A stretch of 64,000 nucleotides of DNA, from NCBI GenBank assembly GCA_016791425.1, contig JAEUMQ010000016.1, positions 248,001 through 312,000 on the forward strand, written 5' to 3'. Origin of the DNA: Hyphomonadaceae bacterium (GTDB lineage Bacteria; Pseudomonadota; Alphaproteobacteria; Caulobacterales; Aquidulcibacteraceae). Both the position numbers and the translations under genes were made by a program. The notes beneath the pieces were generated by a model, which did not search any database, was not told the DNA's origin, and saw only the letters and a list, made by a program, of their open reading frames with translations. Shown in pieces: positions 15,798-24,542 of this stretch. The stretch's first letter is position 1, and the number at the start of each line of letters is the position of its first letter.

Positions 15798-16532
15798 ATG
15801 CCCACACCAGATCCGGTGACAGAAGATGTGCTCCGAAGCGGGTTAATCGTCCGTTTCGAAGGCGTGTGGGCCGGCTATGAAGGCCCCGACGTCCTCCAGG
15901 ACGTCGATTTCGAGGTTGCGGCCGGCGAAGTGGCGATCGTTTCGGGGCCGACCGCGGCCGGCAAGACGACTTTGCTCCACACATTGCGCCTGGCGCTGCC
16001 CCCGCGCGCCGGCAGCGCGCTCGTTTTGGGCGAGGATATCGCCCAGCTGACCGAGGCGCGCCGTGCGCGCCTGAAGCGCCGCGTCGGCTATGTCGCCGAG
16101 GAGCCGGTGTTCGCCGAGGACCATGACGTCGCCTACAACGTCGCACTCCCTCTGAGGCTTGCGCGACGCAAGGCCGCCGATTACGCGCACGACGTGCACG
16201 AGCTTCTGGAATTCGTCGGCCTGTCCGAATCCGCGGGCGAGATCGTGAAGCGGCTGTCTTTCGCCGAGCGCCGCCGCGTGGCGATCGCGCGTGCGCTGGC
16301 GTCCAAGCCCGATCTCATTCTGGTGGACGAGCCGGCCGCCGGCCTCGGCCCCGAAGCCGCGCACCGCACCTTTCGCCTCCTCGCCGAGATGCGCCGCATC
16401 GGGGCGGCCGTCGTGATCGCCACCCAGAGCGAGCACCTCGCCGATGGCCTTGAAGCCACCCATTGGCGCATCGCCGAGGGCCGCGTCGAACAGGACGGCG
16501 CCACCTATGTCGGCGCGGAGCATTATTCGTGA
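15798..16532 (+). CDS. ftsE: FtsE cell-division ATP-binding protein with degenerate motifs
   Basis: A 244-residue ABC ATPase that normally works with FtsX to drive septal murein hydrolases. Walker A is G-P-T-A-A-G-K-T-T (50-58) and Walker B L-I-L-V-D-E ends in D177/E178, both intact. Other motifs depart from the norm: the Q-loop residue is E101, the signature is L-S-F-A-E (153-157) rather than LSGGQ, and the H-loop residue is Q210 (A-T-Q instead of A-T-H). ATP binding looks preserved, but hydrolysis may be slow or altered. It overlaps ftsX by four bases. Identity rests on length, the N-V-A-L-P-L motif and synteny with ftsX. Confidence 0.88.
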   Translation: MPTPDPVTEDVLRSGLIVRFEGVWAGYEGPDVLQDVDFEVAAGEVAIVSGPTAAGKTTLLHTLRLALPPRAGSALVLGEDIAQLTEARRARLKRRVGYVAEEPVFAEDHDVAYNVALPLRLARRKAADYAHDVHELLEFVGLSESAGEIVKRLSFAERRRVAIARALASKPDLILVDEPAAGLGPEAAHRTFRLLAEMRRIGAAVVIATQSEHLADGLEATHWRIAEGRVEQDGATYVGAEHYS

Positions 16533-17383
16533 AGTCGGTGAGCGGCGTGCGGATGGTCTTCTGGACCATCGCGGCTGCGTGCTTCGCCGCCGCCGCCGCC
16601 GGCATCTTCGCGCGCGTGGTGAGCAACATGGCCGATCGCTGGGCGCATGAATCGACCGGCATCGCCGTCGTCCGCATTTTCGCCAGCGACGCCCCCGACA
16701 CGCTCGCCGTCGCCGAGCGCGTCATCGAGGCCGCGCCGGAGGTCGCCGACGCCGAGATCATCACCGCCAACCGCGCCGCCGCGATGCTGGCCGAATGGGG
16801 CGGCACCGACGTGCGTCCGTCCGACCTGCCGCCGCTGCGCCTGCTCGAAGTGGATTTCGCGCTGCGCGCGCCGCCCGATGCGCCCCGCCGGCTCGAGCGC
16901 CGCCTCGCCGCGGCGGGCCTCGCCGCGCAAGTGGTCACCCCGCGCGGCGTCGCCAGCGAAGCGACGCGGTCGGCGCAGGTCCTGCGTCTCTCCGCCGCCG
17001 CCGGCGCCGTCTTCCTCTGCCTGATCATGGCGCTCATCGTCGCCTTCTCCGCCCGCTCCTACGCGCAGCGCCGCGGCGATCTCATCGCCGCCATGGCCGA
17101 TGTCGGCGCCGGACGCGGCAAGGCCGAGAGCGCGGTCGGCGACGAGGCCGCCGCCGCCGGCCTCTATGCCGGGATCATCGGCGCCGCGGTCGCCGCACTG
17201 GGCGGCTTCGGCCTCGTCTATTGGTTCTCGCCGACCTCCGGCCCGATGGAGATCCTGCGCAGCCTGACGCTGTTCGACGTCGCGCCCGTTCTCGCCACGC
17301 CGGCCGTGGCGGCGCTTGCAGCGATGCTGGGCGCCCGCGGCGCCGCCGGCGCGCTCCACGCGCGCGCAGCGAGGCTTGCATGA
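16529..17383 (+). CDS. ftsX: FtsX cell-division membrane protein
   Basis: A 284-residue four-helix membrane partner of FtsE. Start is the GTG at 16529, which overlaps the ftsE stop (GTGA); longer in-frame starts would lie inside ftsE. The first helix is near 9-30 and is followed by the periplasmic domain (about 35-150). Three more helices are near 165-185, 210-240 and 255-275. It lacks strong sequence motifs, as FtsX usually does, so identity comes from topology, size and the ftsE overlap. The C-terminus overlaps the ydcF-like gene by ATGA. ftsE-ftsX-ydcF-plsC is one tightly coupled operon. Confidence 0.88.
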   Translation: MKSVSGVRMVFWTIAAACFAAAAAGIFARVVSNMADRWAHESTGIAVVRIFASDAPDTLAVAERVIEAAPEVADAEIITANRAAAMLAEWGGTDVRPSDLPPLRLLEVDFALRAPPDAPRRLERRLAAAGLAAQVVTPRGVASEATRSAQVLRLSAAAGAVFLCLIMALIVAFSARSYAQRRGDLIAAMADVGAGRGKAESAVGDEAAAAGLYAGIIGAAVAALGGFGLVYWFSPTSGPMEILRSLTLFDVAPVLATPAVAALAAMLGARGAAGALHARAARLA

Positions 17384-18042
17384 ACTGGCTCCGCGGCGCG
17401 CTGCTCGCGCTGGCGACCGCGGCGATCATCGCGTTCGGCGTCGGCTTCCTGCAATTCACCAACGTCGTGCGGGCCGCGGCGCCCGATCCGGCGCCCGCCG
17501 CCGACGCCATCGTCGCGCTCACCGGCGCGCGGGGAAGGCTTGAGACGGCCGTGCGTCTGCTGCGCGAGGACCGCGGCCAGCGCCTGTTCATCTCTGGCGT
17601 CAACCCCGAAGTGCGCGACGCCGAGCTCTACGAGGTGCTTCACGTCGATGCCGATCTCGCCGCCCGCATCGACATCGGGCGCGCCGCCGCCGACACGCTC
17701 GGCAACGCCTCGGAGACCGCCGACTGGGCGCGCAGCCATGATTACGACCGGATCATTCTGGTCACGGACGATTTTCACATGCCGCGCTCCGCCGCCGAGC
17801 TGAAGCTCGCGCTGCCCGGCGTGAAGATCGTCCCTTATCCGGTCCCCACGCGCTGGACCCAGCCCGGCCGCTGGAACAACGATCCGCGCGCCGCCGCCCG
17901 CCTCGGCGCGGAATATGTGAAATACCTGCTCATCCGCATGCGCGAGGGCGTCGTCGCCACCTCGTCTGAAGGGAGCAAGGCGCGCAAGACCGCCGCCCGC
18001 ACGAACGCCGCCCCCGACAACGCTGGCGCGAGGCGCGGATGA
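17380..18042 (+). CDS. YdcF/DUF218-type membrane protein
   Basis: A 220-residue protein with one N-terminal helix (about 5-28) and a DUF218 domain outside or inside the membrane. The family core is visible: D-A-I-V-A-L-T-G-A-R-G-R-L near 45, L-F-I-S-G-V-N near 70, the A-D-T-L-G-N-A-S-E-T segment, then I-I-L-V-T-D-D-F-H-M-P-R near 130. In E. coli the related proteins act on envelope carbohydrate or lipid carriers, but the reaction is not settled. Both ends overlap neighbours by four bases (ftsX before, plsC-like after), so it is certainly cotranslated with them. Confidence 0.85.
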   Translation: MNWLRGALLALATAAIIAFGVGFLQFTNVVRAAAPDPAPAADAIVALTGARGRLETAVRLLREDRGQRLFISGVNPEVRDAELYEVLHVDADLAARIDIGRAAADTLGNASETADWARSHDYDRIILVTDDFHMPRSAAELKLALPGVKIVPYPVPTRWTQPGRWNNDPRAAARLGAEYVKYLLIRMREGVVATSSEGSKARKTAARTNAAPDNAGARRG

Positions 18043-18815
18043 ACCCGCTTCTCCGCCTCTTCTACACGGCGCGCTCGCTCGTCTACATGCTCTATCTGTA
18101 CCTCTTCATCGTCATCGTCGCGTGCGCCGGCGCCCCGTTCGCGATCTTCTCCCGCCAGGCCGCGCGCCGCGTCGCGCGCATCTGGGCCGAGATCGAGATC
18201 TTTGGCGCGCGCTGGATCTGCGGCATTCGCATCGTCGTTGAAGGCACGGAATACATCCCGACCGGCCCGGCGCTCGTCGCGGTGAAGCATCAATCGATGC
18301 TCGACACGATCGTGCCTTTCAAGCTGCTCGACGATCCGACGGTCGTCGCGAAATACGAGCTCACGCGCCTGCCCTTCGTCGGCTGGTACATCCGCTGGGC
18401 GAAGCTCATTCCCGTCGATCGCGGCGCCCACATCCGCGCCCTGAAGGACATGGCCCGCCGCGCCAACGCCGAGGTCGCCACCGGCCGCCAGCTCGTGATC
18501 TTTCCCGAAGGCACCCGCCGCCCCGTTGCGGCCAAGCCGCCGGCCTACAAGCCCGGCATCGCGCTGCTCTATCGCGAGCTTGGCGTTCCCTGCACGCCGG
18601 TCGCGCTCAACACCGGCTATTGCTGGCCCGCGCACGGCGTCACGCGCACGCCGGGCCTGGTCACGATCCGCTTTCTGCCCCCGATACCGCCGGGCTTGCC
18701 GCGCGAAGAATTCATGCACGCGATGCAGACCGCGATCGAGACGGCCACCGACGCGCTCCCGCCCGCGCGCCCGACGAAGAAGCGCGCCGCGGCGCCCGCA
18801 GTCCAGACCGCGTAG
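18039..18815 (+). CDS. plsC: 1-acylglycerol-3-phosphate acyltransferase (PlsC-like)
   Basis: A 258-residue membrane-bound acyltransferase that makes phosphatidic acid from lysophosphatidate. The catalytic H-x4-D is K-H-Q-S-M-L-D, with H84 and D89. The substrate motif F-P-E-G-T-R-R is present near 155. An N-terminal helix (about 12-36) anchors it. It overlaps the ydcF-like gene by ATGA and closes the ftsEX operon, placing phospholipid synthesis with cell division. The C-terminal tail is Ala/Arg-rich and probably disordered. A palindromic repeat region follows. Confidence 0.9.
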   Translation: MNPLLRLFYTARSLVYMLYLYLFIVIVACAGAPFAIFSRQAARRVARIWAEIEIFGARWICGIRIVVEGTEYIPTGPALVAVKHQSMLDTIVPFKLLDDPTVVAKYELTRLPFVGWYIRWAKLIPVDRGAHIRALKDMARRANAEVATGRQLVIFPEGTRRPVAAKPPAYKPGIALLYRELGVPCTPVALNTGYCWPAHGVTRTPGLVTIRFLPPIPPGLPREEFMHAMQTAIETATDALPPARPTKKRAAAPAVQTA

Positions 18816-18845
18816 ACACTGATGCTCCGTAAACGGAGCAACGCG

Positions 18846-18985
18846 CCCCCTCCCCTTGAGGGGAGGGGGTAGGGGGTGGGGTGTTCCGCCGCGCATGCCA
18901 TTCTTGGCGAGGCGCGAAGGCGGACATCTTTCGAGGTCGAGGTTCACCCCGCCCCCTGCCCCCTCCCCTCAAGAGGAGGGGGGGC
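18846..18985. repeat. Inverted pair of C/G-rich palindromes (family A)
   Basis: CCCCCTCCCC-TTGA-GGGGAGGGGG (18846-18869) is followed by TAGGGGGTGGGG. About 75 bases on, a similar unit appears in the opposite orientation with CCCTCCCCTC-AAG-AGGAGGGG. The pair fills the 200-base gap between the convergent plsC and aminotransferase genes. Further copies occur at 55259 and 57708. Confidence 0.8.
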
Positions 18986-19018
18986 TAACTGTCGATGCTC
19001 GCGGCAGCAAATGCGAAC

Positions 19019-19951
19019 CTAATCCTTCCGCACCACGCGCGGCCTGATCGAGAGATCCGCCGCCGGATGCGGCGCGCGCCCTTCGCACGCCGCGAAATAG
19101 CGATCCGACAGCCGCTTCAGCACGCTCTGCGGCCCGAACGCCATCCCATCGAGCGACGCGATCGGAATGATGTCGTTCATCGTGCCGGTCACCGCCATCT
19201 CGTCCGCGATGATGAGCTCGGTGCGGTCGATCGGCCGGCGCTGGAATGGAATGCCGAGGTCCTGCGCCAGAGCCTCCAGGATATCGACCGTGATGCTCTC
19301 GATCGCGCCTTCCCAATAGGGCGGCGTCAGGATCGTTCCGTCGCGCACCACCAGCACCGCGCTGCCGATCGATTCCGACAGTCGGCCGTGCTGGTTGAGC
19401 AGCAGCATCTCCGGATAGCCGCGCTCGCGCCCTTCGATCTTGGCGAGCCGCGCGACCTGGTAGTTCGTGCTCGTCTTGATGCGATAGGGCACGGTCTGAT
19501 CGGTCGCGCGCTGCCACGTGCTGACGCCCGTATGGATCGGCTGCGGCGCGCCCTTCGGATAATGGAACGCCGTCAGCACGAGGTCCGAGACCGTGTTCTC
19601 GCCCCAATGCCCCTCGGTCACGTAGAGCGTCGCGCGAATCCACATGTTACGCTCCGGCTCATAGAGCGCCTCGACGATCGCATGGTTCGCGTCGATCCAT
19701 TCCTCGAGCGACATCTCGAACGGGATGTGCAGCAGCTTCGCCGACTGCCGCATCCGCTTCCAGTGCCGCGGCAGCGCCAGAAGCCCGAAGCTTCCGTCCG
19801 GTTGCCAGAAGCCCTTGAGGCCTTCAAAGACGTTCAGCCCGCGGACGACCGCTTCGCTCGCGATGTGGAATTTCGCGTCCAGGTACGGGCGCACCTCGCC
19901 CTGATAGAACGCCCATTTCGGAACCTGCAGACGGGTCGGCGGCAGCGCCAT
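19019..19951 (-). CDS. Class IV PLP aminotransferase (branched-chain/D-amino-acid type)
   Basis: A 310-residue fold-type IV aminotransferase. The PLP lysine is in Y-R-I-K-T-S-T-N-Y, and E-M-L-L-L-N-Q-H-G-R-L-S-E-S-I-G-S-A is the class IV signature segment. Start is the ATG at 19951 (M-A-L-P-P-T-R-L); longer frames upstream read into non-coding sequence. A second class IV enzyme at 56151-57086 is closer to standard IlvE, so this one may use another substrate. It follows hisC and tyrC on the same strand with a 98-base gap, which suggests a role in aromatic or related amino acids. Exact specificity cannot be read from sequence. Confidence 0.85.
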   Translation of the reverse strand: MALPPTRLQVPKWAFYQGEVRPYLDAKFHIASEAVVRGLNVFEGLKGFWQPDGSFGLLALPRHWKRMRQSAKLLHIPFEMSLEEWIDANHAIVEALYEPERNMWIRATLYVTEGHWGENTVSDLVLTAFHYPKGAPQPIHTGVSTWQRATDQTVPYRIKTSTNYQVARLAKIEGRERGYPEMLLLNQHGRLSESIGSAVLVVRDGTILTPPYWEGAIESITVDILEALAQDLGIPFQRRPIDRTELIIADEMAVTGTMNDIIPIASLDGMAFGPQSVLKRLSDRYFAACEGRAPHPAADLSIRPRVVRKD

Positions 19952-20049
19952 GAAGTCCTCTCTTCTCGGCCGGAGAATTAAGCCTTGCCGACCGATCGCG
20001 CCAGCTTTTGCACCTGGGGACAGGCGCCGCAAATGCAGCCGATGAAGCG

Positions 20050-20979
20050 CTACGCGGGCGGTTTGTCGCGCCCCCAGTTCGGCGCCGGCGAATCCTGTCC
20101 CGCCTCGATCACCTCGCGCCGCACGCGCCGCGCGGCGGTGAAGGTGTCGAAGAGCTTGTCCCCCTCGCCCCAGCGGATCGCCTTCTGCAGCGCCGCGAGC
20201 TCCTCGGAGAACGCGCCCAGCACGTGCAGCACCGCCTCGCGGTTCGCCAGGAAGACGTCGCGCCACATCGTCGGGTCCGAGGCCGCGATGCGCGTGAAGT
20301 CGCGGAAGCCCGACGCCGAATACTTCACCACCTCGCTCTCGGTCACCGTCTCCAGGTGCTCGGCCATGAACACGATCGTGAACGCGATGAGGTGCGGCAG
20401 ATGGCTCACCGCCGCGAGCACCACGTCGTGCCGCGCCAGGTCCATGCGCTCGACATTGGCCCCGAGCGCGCGCCAGAAATCCGCCAGCTTGTCTGCCGCC
20501 GGCGCATATTCCGGACGCGGATCATCGAGCGGCGTGAGGATGTGCCAGCGGCCCTGGAAGAGCGTCGCGAAGCCCGCGTCCGGGCCCGAGCGCTCCGTCC
20601 CGGCGAGCGGATGCCCCGGCACGAAATAGACGTTCCCGGGCGTGAGCGGCGCGATCGCATCGACCACCGCCTTCTTCACCGAGCCGACATCCGTCAATGT
20701 CGCGCCCGGCTTCAGCGCATCCCGGCACGCCTCCATCGCCGCCCGCATCGCCCCGACCGGCGTCGCCAGGATGACGAGGTCGGCGTCCTTCACCGCCGCC
20801 GCCGCATCGGCGCACACATCGCCGAGCCCGAGCGCCACCGCCCGCGCGCGCACGTTCATGTCCGCATCGTAAAGCTTGATATCGCCCGCCGCGCCGGCCT
20901 CGCGCGCCGCGTGCGCCAGCGACGCCCCGATCAGCCCGACGCCGATGATGGCGATCCGCTCGTAGACCGGGCCGGTCAT
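20050..20979 (-). CDS. tyrC: Prephenate/arogenate (cyclohexadienyl) dehydrogenase
   Basis: A 309-residue NAD(P)-dependent enzyme of tyrosine synthesis. The Rossmann loop I-I-G-V-G-L-I-G-A-S is at the N-terminus. The catalytic His lies in V-P-G-H-P-L-A-G-T-E, and a second conserved segment, A-A-V-S-H-L-P-H, is present. No ACT or chorismate mutase domain is fused, and mutase is supplied by a separate gene two places upstream. The start overlaps the hisC stop by four bases. Whether it prefers prephenate or arogenate is not determined by these motifs. Confidence 0.92.
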   Translation of the reverse strand: MTGPVYERIAIIGVGLIGASLAHAAREAGAAGDIKLYDADMNVRARAVALGLGDVCADAAAAVKDADLVILATPVGAMRAAMEACRDALKPGATLTDVGSVKKAVVDAIAPLTPGNVYFVPGHPLAGTERSGPDAGFATLFQGRWHILTPLDDPRPEYAPAADKLADFWRALGANVERMDLARHDVVLAAVSHLPHLIAFTIVFMAEHLETVTESEVVKYSASGFRDFTRIAASDPTMWRDVFLANREAVLHVLGAFSEELAALQKAIRWGEGDKLFDTFTAARRVRREVIEAGQDSPAPNWGRDKPPA

Positions 20980-22064
20980 TTGCCCGCGAACTCGCCGAGC
21001 GCCTTGAGGAACGCGTCGTTCTGCGCCTCCGAGCCGATGGAGATTCTGAGCGCGTCCGGCAGCCCGTACGCCGCCACGCCGCGCACGATGATCCCACGCG
21101 ACCGCAGATGCTTGTCCGCATCGCCCGCCGTACGCCCCTTCTCAATCGGGAACGCGGCGAGCACGAAGTTCCCAACGCTCGGAATCACCTCGAAGCCCAT
21201 GGCCGCAATCGCGCCGGACACCCGCTCGAGCTCCTTCTCGTTGTGGCGCGCGCTCATCTCCATGAAGGCGCCGTCGGCGATCGCCGCCGCCGCCGCCGCC
21301 TGCGCCGGCGTCGCGACATTGAACGGCAGCCGCACGCGATTGAGCGCATCGACCACCGAGGCCGGCCCGTACATCCAGCCGACCCGCATCGCGGCAAGGC
21401 CGTGGATCTTCGAGAACGTCCGCGTCATCACGACGTTCTCCGCCTCGCCCGCAAGCTCGATCCCGGCCGAGTAATCGTTGCGGTTCACATATTCCGCATA
21501 CGCTGCATCGATCACGAGCATCACATTGTCCGGCAGCTCCGCATGCAGCCGCCGCACCTCGGAGAACGGCAGGTACGTGCCCGTCGGATTGTTCGGATTG
21601 TCGAGGAAGACGATGCGCGTCTTCTCCGTCACGCAATCGAGCATGGAATCGACGTTCGCGCGCTTGCCCTCGTTCTTCGCCGTCTTCACCACCCCGCCCA
21701 TCGGCCGGGCGAAGATCCGGTACATGAGGAATGCGTGCTCGGATTGGACGATCTCGTCGCCGGGGCCGAGATAGGCGCGCAAGAGCAGCTGGAAGATCTC
21801 ATCCGATCCGGCCCCGCACACGATCCGCCCCGGATCGAGCCCGTAGCGTGTGGCGAGCGCGTTGCGCAGCACGGCCGCGCTTCCTTCCGGATAGAGTCCC
21901 GTGTTCGCCATGGCCGCGATCGCGGCTTCCTTGGCCTTGGGGCTCGCCCCGAACGGGTTCTCGTTCGACGCCAGCTTGATCGGCTTGGCGACGCCGGGAA
22001 GCGTTGATTCACCGCCCTTGTAGGGATCGATGTCGAGGACGGTCTTGAGCGGAAGGAGGGGCAT
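20976..22064 (-). CDS. hisC: Histidinol-phosphate (aromatic) aminotransferase
   Basis: A 362-residue fold-type I PLP enzyme. S-N-E-N-P-F-G near residue 35 and D-N-P-N-N-P-T-G-T near 155 are the family landmarks, and the PLP lysine is in T-F-S-K-I-H-G-L. HisC transaminates histidinol phosphate, but many alphaproteobacterial copies also act on phenylpyruvate and hydroxyphenylpyruvate. The location between chorismate mutase and tyrC favours that double role. The stop overlaps the tyrC start (ATGA), and the gene lies 14 bases after the mutase gene. Confidence 0.92.
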   Translation of the reverse strand: MPLLPLKTVLDIDPYKGGESTLPGVAKPIKLASNENPFGASPKAKEAAIAAMANTGLYPEGSAAVLRNALATRYGLDPGRIVCGAGSDEIFQLLLRAYLGPGDEIVQSEHAFLMYRIFARPMGGVVKTAKNEGKRANVDSMLDCVTEKTRIVFLDNPNNPTGTYLPFSEVRRLHAELPDNVMLVIDAAYAEYVNRNDYSAGIELAGEAENVVMTRTFSKIHGLAAMRVGWMYGPASVVDALNRVRLPFNVATPAQAAAAAAIADGAFMEMSARHNEKELERVSGAIAAMGFEVIPSVGNFVLAAFPIEKGRTAGDADKHLRSRGIIVRGVAAYGLPDALRISIGSEAQNDAFLKALGEFAGK

Positions 22065-22078
22065 GCGGGCAATCTGGA

Positions 22079-22924
22079 TTATACCCGCGCGAAGGACCCC
22101 ACGACTTTGAATTGGTCAAGCCCCGCACGGATGAGCAGGCCCGCGCGCGGGTCTTCCGGCGCCATGAACTCATCCAGCCGGACGAGCACTCTTGTATCGG
22201 CCCGCGCGATCTCGGCGCCCTTGAGATTGGCTTCCTGCAGCGCGCGCGCCGTCTTGTAGTGGCGGTCGAACGCGAGCGCGATGGTGAAGTCCTCGCCCGC
22301 CGGCTCCAGAACCGTGTTGGCGGCCACCACCGCCGCCTCCGGCTCCGATCCGGGCGGCCCCTGCATCGGCAGCGCCGCGATGATGAAGAGCTTATGGTAC
22401 CGGGACTCCGTCAGGATGTGCCACCACATCCCGGCGCCGGTCTTGTTCGGCCACGGCACCACCGCCACGAGGTTCGGCGTCTCCGCCGCGCGCGTCAGCG
22501 CCTCGCGCGGCGCATCGACCCGGGAGATCCGCGTCCGCGCCCCGAAATGCCGCCGCGCCAGATCGAAATGCCGCAGCGGATCGGCGCCTCCTCCGGCCCC
22601 GACCACCACGTCCACGGGCCCCTGGCGACGGACGTTGGCGGAGATTAGCGCACGCCAGATCTCGACCACGAGATCGGGCTCCACCTTTCCTTCCGCCTGC
22701 GCGACGAGCCGCCGCAGCAATTGCACTTCCCGCGCCGGCCGCACCGGCAAACCTGAACCCGTCTTCGCCGCCGCGATCCCCTCGGCGATCTTCAGCCGCT
22801 CGCCGACGAGGTTCACCAGCTCCCCGTCGATCCGGTCGATCTCCGCGCGCAGGTTCGCAAGCGCATCTGCGCCCTGCCCGCCAGCGCCGTACCCACTGGT
22901 GTTCTGCGGCCCGCCTGAGTCCAT
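22079..22924 (-). CDS. Chorismate mutase with prephenate-dehydratase-like C-terminal region
   Basis: A 281-residue protein. Residues about 20-110 are an AroQ chorismate mutase: L-R-A-E-I-D-R-I-D-G-E-L, then A-A-K and V-Q-L-L-R-R. Residues 115-281 have the look of a periplasmic-binding/PDT-type fold, but the T-R-F motif of active prephenate dehydratases and an ACT domain are missing. The second region may be regulatory or may have lost activity. It leads the operon with hisC, tyrC and the class IV aminotransferase. The 187-base gap upstream is shared with divergent metX. Confidence 0.82.
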   Translation of the reverse strand: MDSGGPQNTSGYGAGGQGADALANLRAEIDRIDGELVNLVGERLKIAEGIAAAKTGSGLPVRPAREVQLLRRLVAQAEGKVEPDLVVEIWRALISANVRRQGPVDVVVGAGGGADPLRHFDLARRHFGARTRISRVDAPREALTRAAETPNLVAVVPWPNKTGAGMWWHILTESRYHKLFIIAALPMQGPPGSEPEAAVVAANTVLEPAGEDFTIALAFDRHYKTARALQEANLKGAEIARADTRVLVRLDEFMAPEDPRAGLLIRAGLDQFKVVGSFARV

Positions 22925-23051
22925 GTCGCACCTTATGTCGATTGCGCGACAGCGCCAAACTTCGCCTTATCTCCGTGGGATAGCCCGTGCGATTTCTGCC
23001 CAATCGGCGACCGGGTGGGCTAGAGAAGCGCGCGCCCCCGAAACCCCGACG

Positions 23052-23090
23052 CTGGCGCGCAGCCAGATCAGGAGGGATACGGGCCTCCCG
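23052..23090 (+). other. Two short hairpins in the metX leader
   Basis: CTGGC-GCGCA-GCCAG (23052-23066) is followed by GGAGG...CCTCC (23071-23088), ending about 22 bases before the metX ATG. They could fold as an RNA leader. I looked for the conserved bases of SAM-II and related methionine riboswitches and did not find them. Confidence 0.25.
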
Positions 23091-23111
23091 ACGATAGAGT
23101 AAGATAGGTTT

Positions 23112-24284
23112 ATGATTCCGGCTCTTGCGCCCAATCTGCGAACCGCTTTCGACCGCCTGCGCACGATCACCTTCGGCGCCGATCAGCCGCTCCTGCTCTC
23201 TTCCGGCCAGCGGCTCTCGCCCCTGACCATCGCCTACGAGACCTATGGCGAGCTCAACGCCGATCGCAGCAACGCTGTCCTCGTCTGCCATGCGCTGACG
23301 GGGGACCAATTCCTCGCCGCCCCCAATCCGCTCACTGGCCGACCCGCCTGGTGGCCGCGCATCGTCGGCCCCGGCAAGCCGATCGACACCAACCGCTTCT
23401 TCGTCATCTGCTCGAACGTGCTGGGCGGCTGCATGGGCACCACGGGGCCAGCCTCCGCCGCGCCCGACGGCCAGCCTTATGGCCTGCGCTTTCCCGGCGT
23501 CACCGTCGCCGACATGGTCCGCGCGCAGGCGATGCTGATCGAGGCGCTTGGCATCGACACGCTCTTCTGCGTCATCGGCGGCTCGCTGGGCGGCATGCAG
23601 GCGCTGCAATGGGCGGCGGCCTATCCCAAGCGCGTCTTCGCCTGCGCGCCGATCGCCACCGCCGCGCGGCATTCCGCGCAGAACATCGCCTTCTACGAAG
23701 TCGGCCGCCAAGCGATCATGGCCGATCCCGACTGGCGCGCCGGCGATTACCTGCAGGCCGGCGTGCGCCCGTCCAAAGGGCTGGCCGTCGCGCGGATGGC
23801 CGCGCACATCACGTATCTCTCAGAACAGGCGCTGCGCCGGAAGTTCGATCGGGCGCTGCAGGATCGCACCGCCGTCTCGTTCGGCTTCGACGCGGACTTC
23901 CAGGTCGAATCCTATCTCCGCCACCAGGGCACGAGCTTCGTCGATCGCTTCGACGCCAATTCCTATCTCTACATCACCCGCGCCATCGACTATTTCGATC
24001 TCGCCGCGGATTTCGGCGGCGGCTTGGCGCAAGCCTTCAAGGACGCCGCCACGCGCTTCTGCGTGTTCGGTTTCTCCAGCGACTGGCACTATCCCGCCGC
24101 CGGCAACAAGGAGATCGCGCGCGCGCTCATCGCGGCGGGCGCGGAGGCCTCTTACGTCGAGATCGACACCGACAAGGGCCACGACGCCTTCCTTGTCGAG
24201 GAGCCGCATTTCGAAAGCGCGCTTACCGGCTTCATCGACGCCGCCGCCGCGGCCCGCGGATTGTCCCTCGCCGCCGGCGGCTGA
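23112..24284 (+). CDS. metX: Homoserine O-acetyltransferase
   Basis: A 390-residue alpha/beta hydrolase that activates homoserine for methionine synthesis. The nucleophile S158 sits in [10 protein letters not shown]; the acid lies near S-S-D-W-H-Y-P and the His in K-G-H-D-A-F-L. The [10 protein letters not shown] loop is typical of MetX. Some members use succinyl-CoA, and specificity cannot be settled by eye. The stop overlaps the start of a small membrane-protein gene (TGATG), and metW follows 440 bases on, giving the classic metX-metW linkage. Confidence 0.93.
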   Translation: MIPALAPNLRTAFDRLRTITFGADQPLLLSSGQRLSPLTIAYETYGELNADRSNAVLVCHALTGDQFLAAPNPLTGRPAWWPRIVGPGKPIDTNRFFVICSNVLGGCMGTTGPASAAPDGQPYGLRFPGVTVADMVRAQAMLIEALGIDTLFCVIGGSLGGMQALQWAAAYPKRVFACAPIATAARHSAQNIAFYEVGRQAIMADPDWRAGDYLQAGVRPSKGLAVARMAAHITYLSEQALRRKFDRALQDRTAVSFGFDADFQVESYLRHQGTSFVDRFDANSYLYITRAIDYFDLAADFGGGLAQAFKDAATRFCVFGFSSDWHYPAAGNKEIARALIAAGAEASYVEIDTDKGHDAFLVEEPHFESALTGFIDAAAAARGLSLAAGG

Positions 24285-24538
24285 TGGCTCGCCGGGCGCC
24301 TCCGCCGCAACCGCCCAGGCGCATGACGCGCCAGACACGGCTGCGCCTCAACAAGGTCTATGCCGGCCTGTCTGATTTCGCCCGCAACTTTGGCCTGCTG
24401 TTCGTAGCAGCGCCCTTAGTTGACCCGCTGATCAACCCTTCCCACTCCATTTCAATAGTGCGGGTGATCGCAGCTGTTGCGTTCGGATTGGTGCTCCTCG
24501 GAATTTCCCTTATATTGGCTTGGATGCAGAAGGACTGA
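24284..24538 (+). CDS. Small membrane protein between metX and metW
   Basis: An 84-residue protein whose ATG overlaps the metX stop (TGATG), so it is translationally coupled. A second in-frame ATG at 24323 would give 71 residues. The N-terminus is basic and Pro-rich; two hydrophobic stretches (about 45-58 and 62-80) may be membrane helices. It ends A-W-M-Q-K-D. No family is recognised. Base composition in its second half is lower in GC than in neighbouring genes, which fits a membrane protein or a recent arrival. A role in methionine metabolism is suggested by position only. Confidence 0.55.
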   Translation: MARRAPPPQPPRRMTRQTRLRLNKVYAGLSDFARNFGLLFVAAPLVDPLINPSHSISIVRVIAAVAFGLVLLGISLILAWMQKD

Positions 24539-24542
24539 TGAG

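Noticed and set aside
20008-21474. 488-codon plus-strand frame opposite tyrC and hisC
   Set aside because: Arg/His-rich antisense translation with no fold; the minus-strand genes are unambiguous.
22925-23111. SAM-II type riboswitch upstream of metX
   Set aside because: The conserved pseudoknot bases of SAM-II were looked for and not found; only generic hairpins are present.
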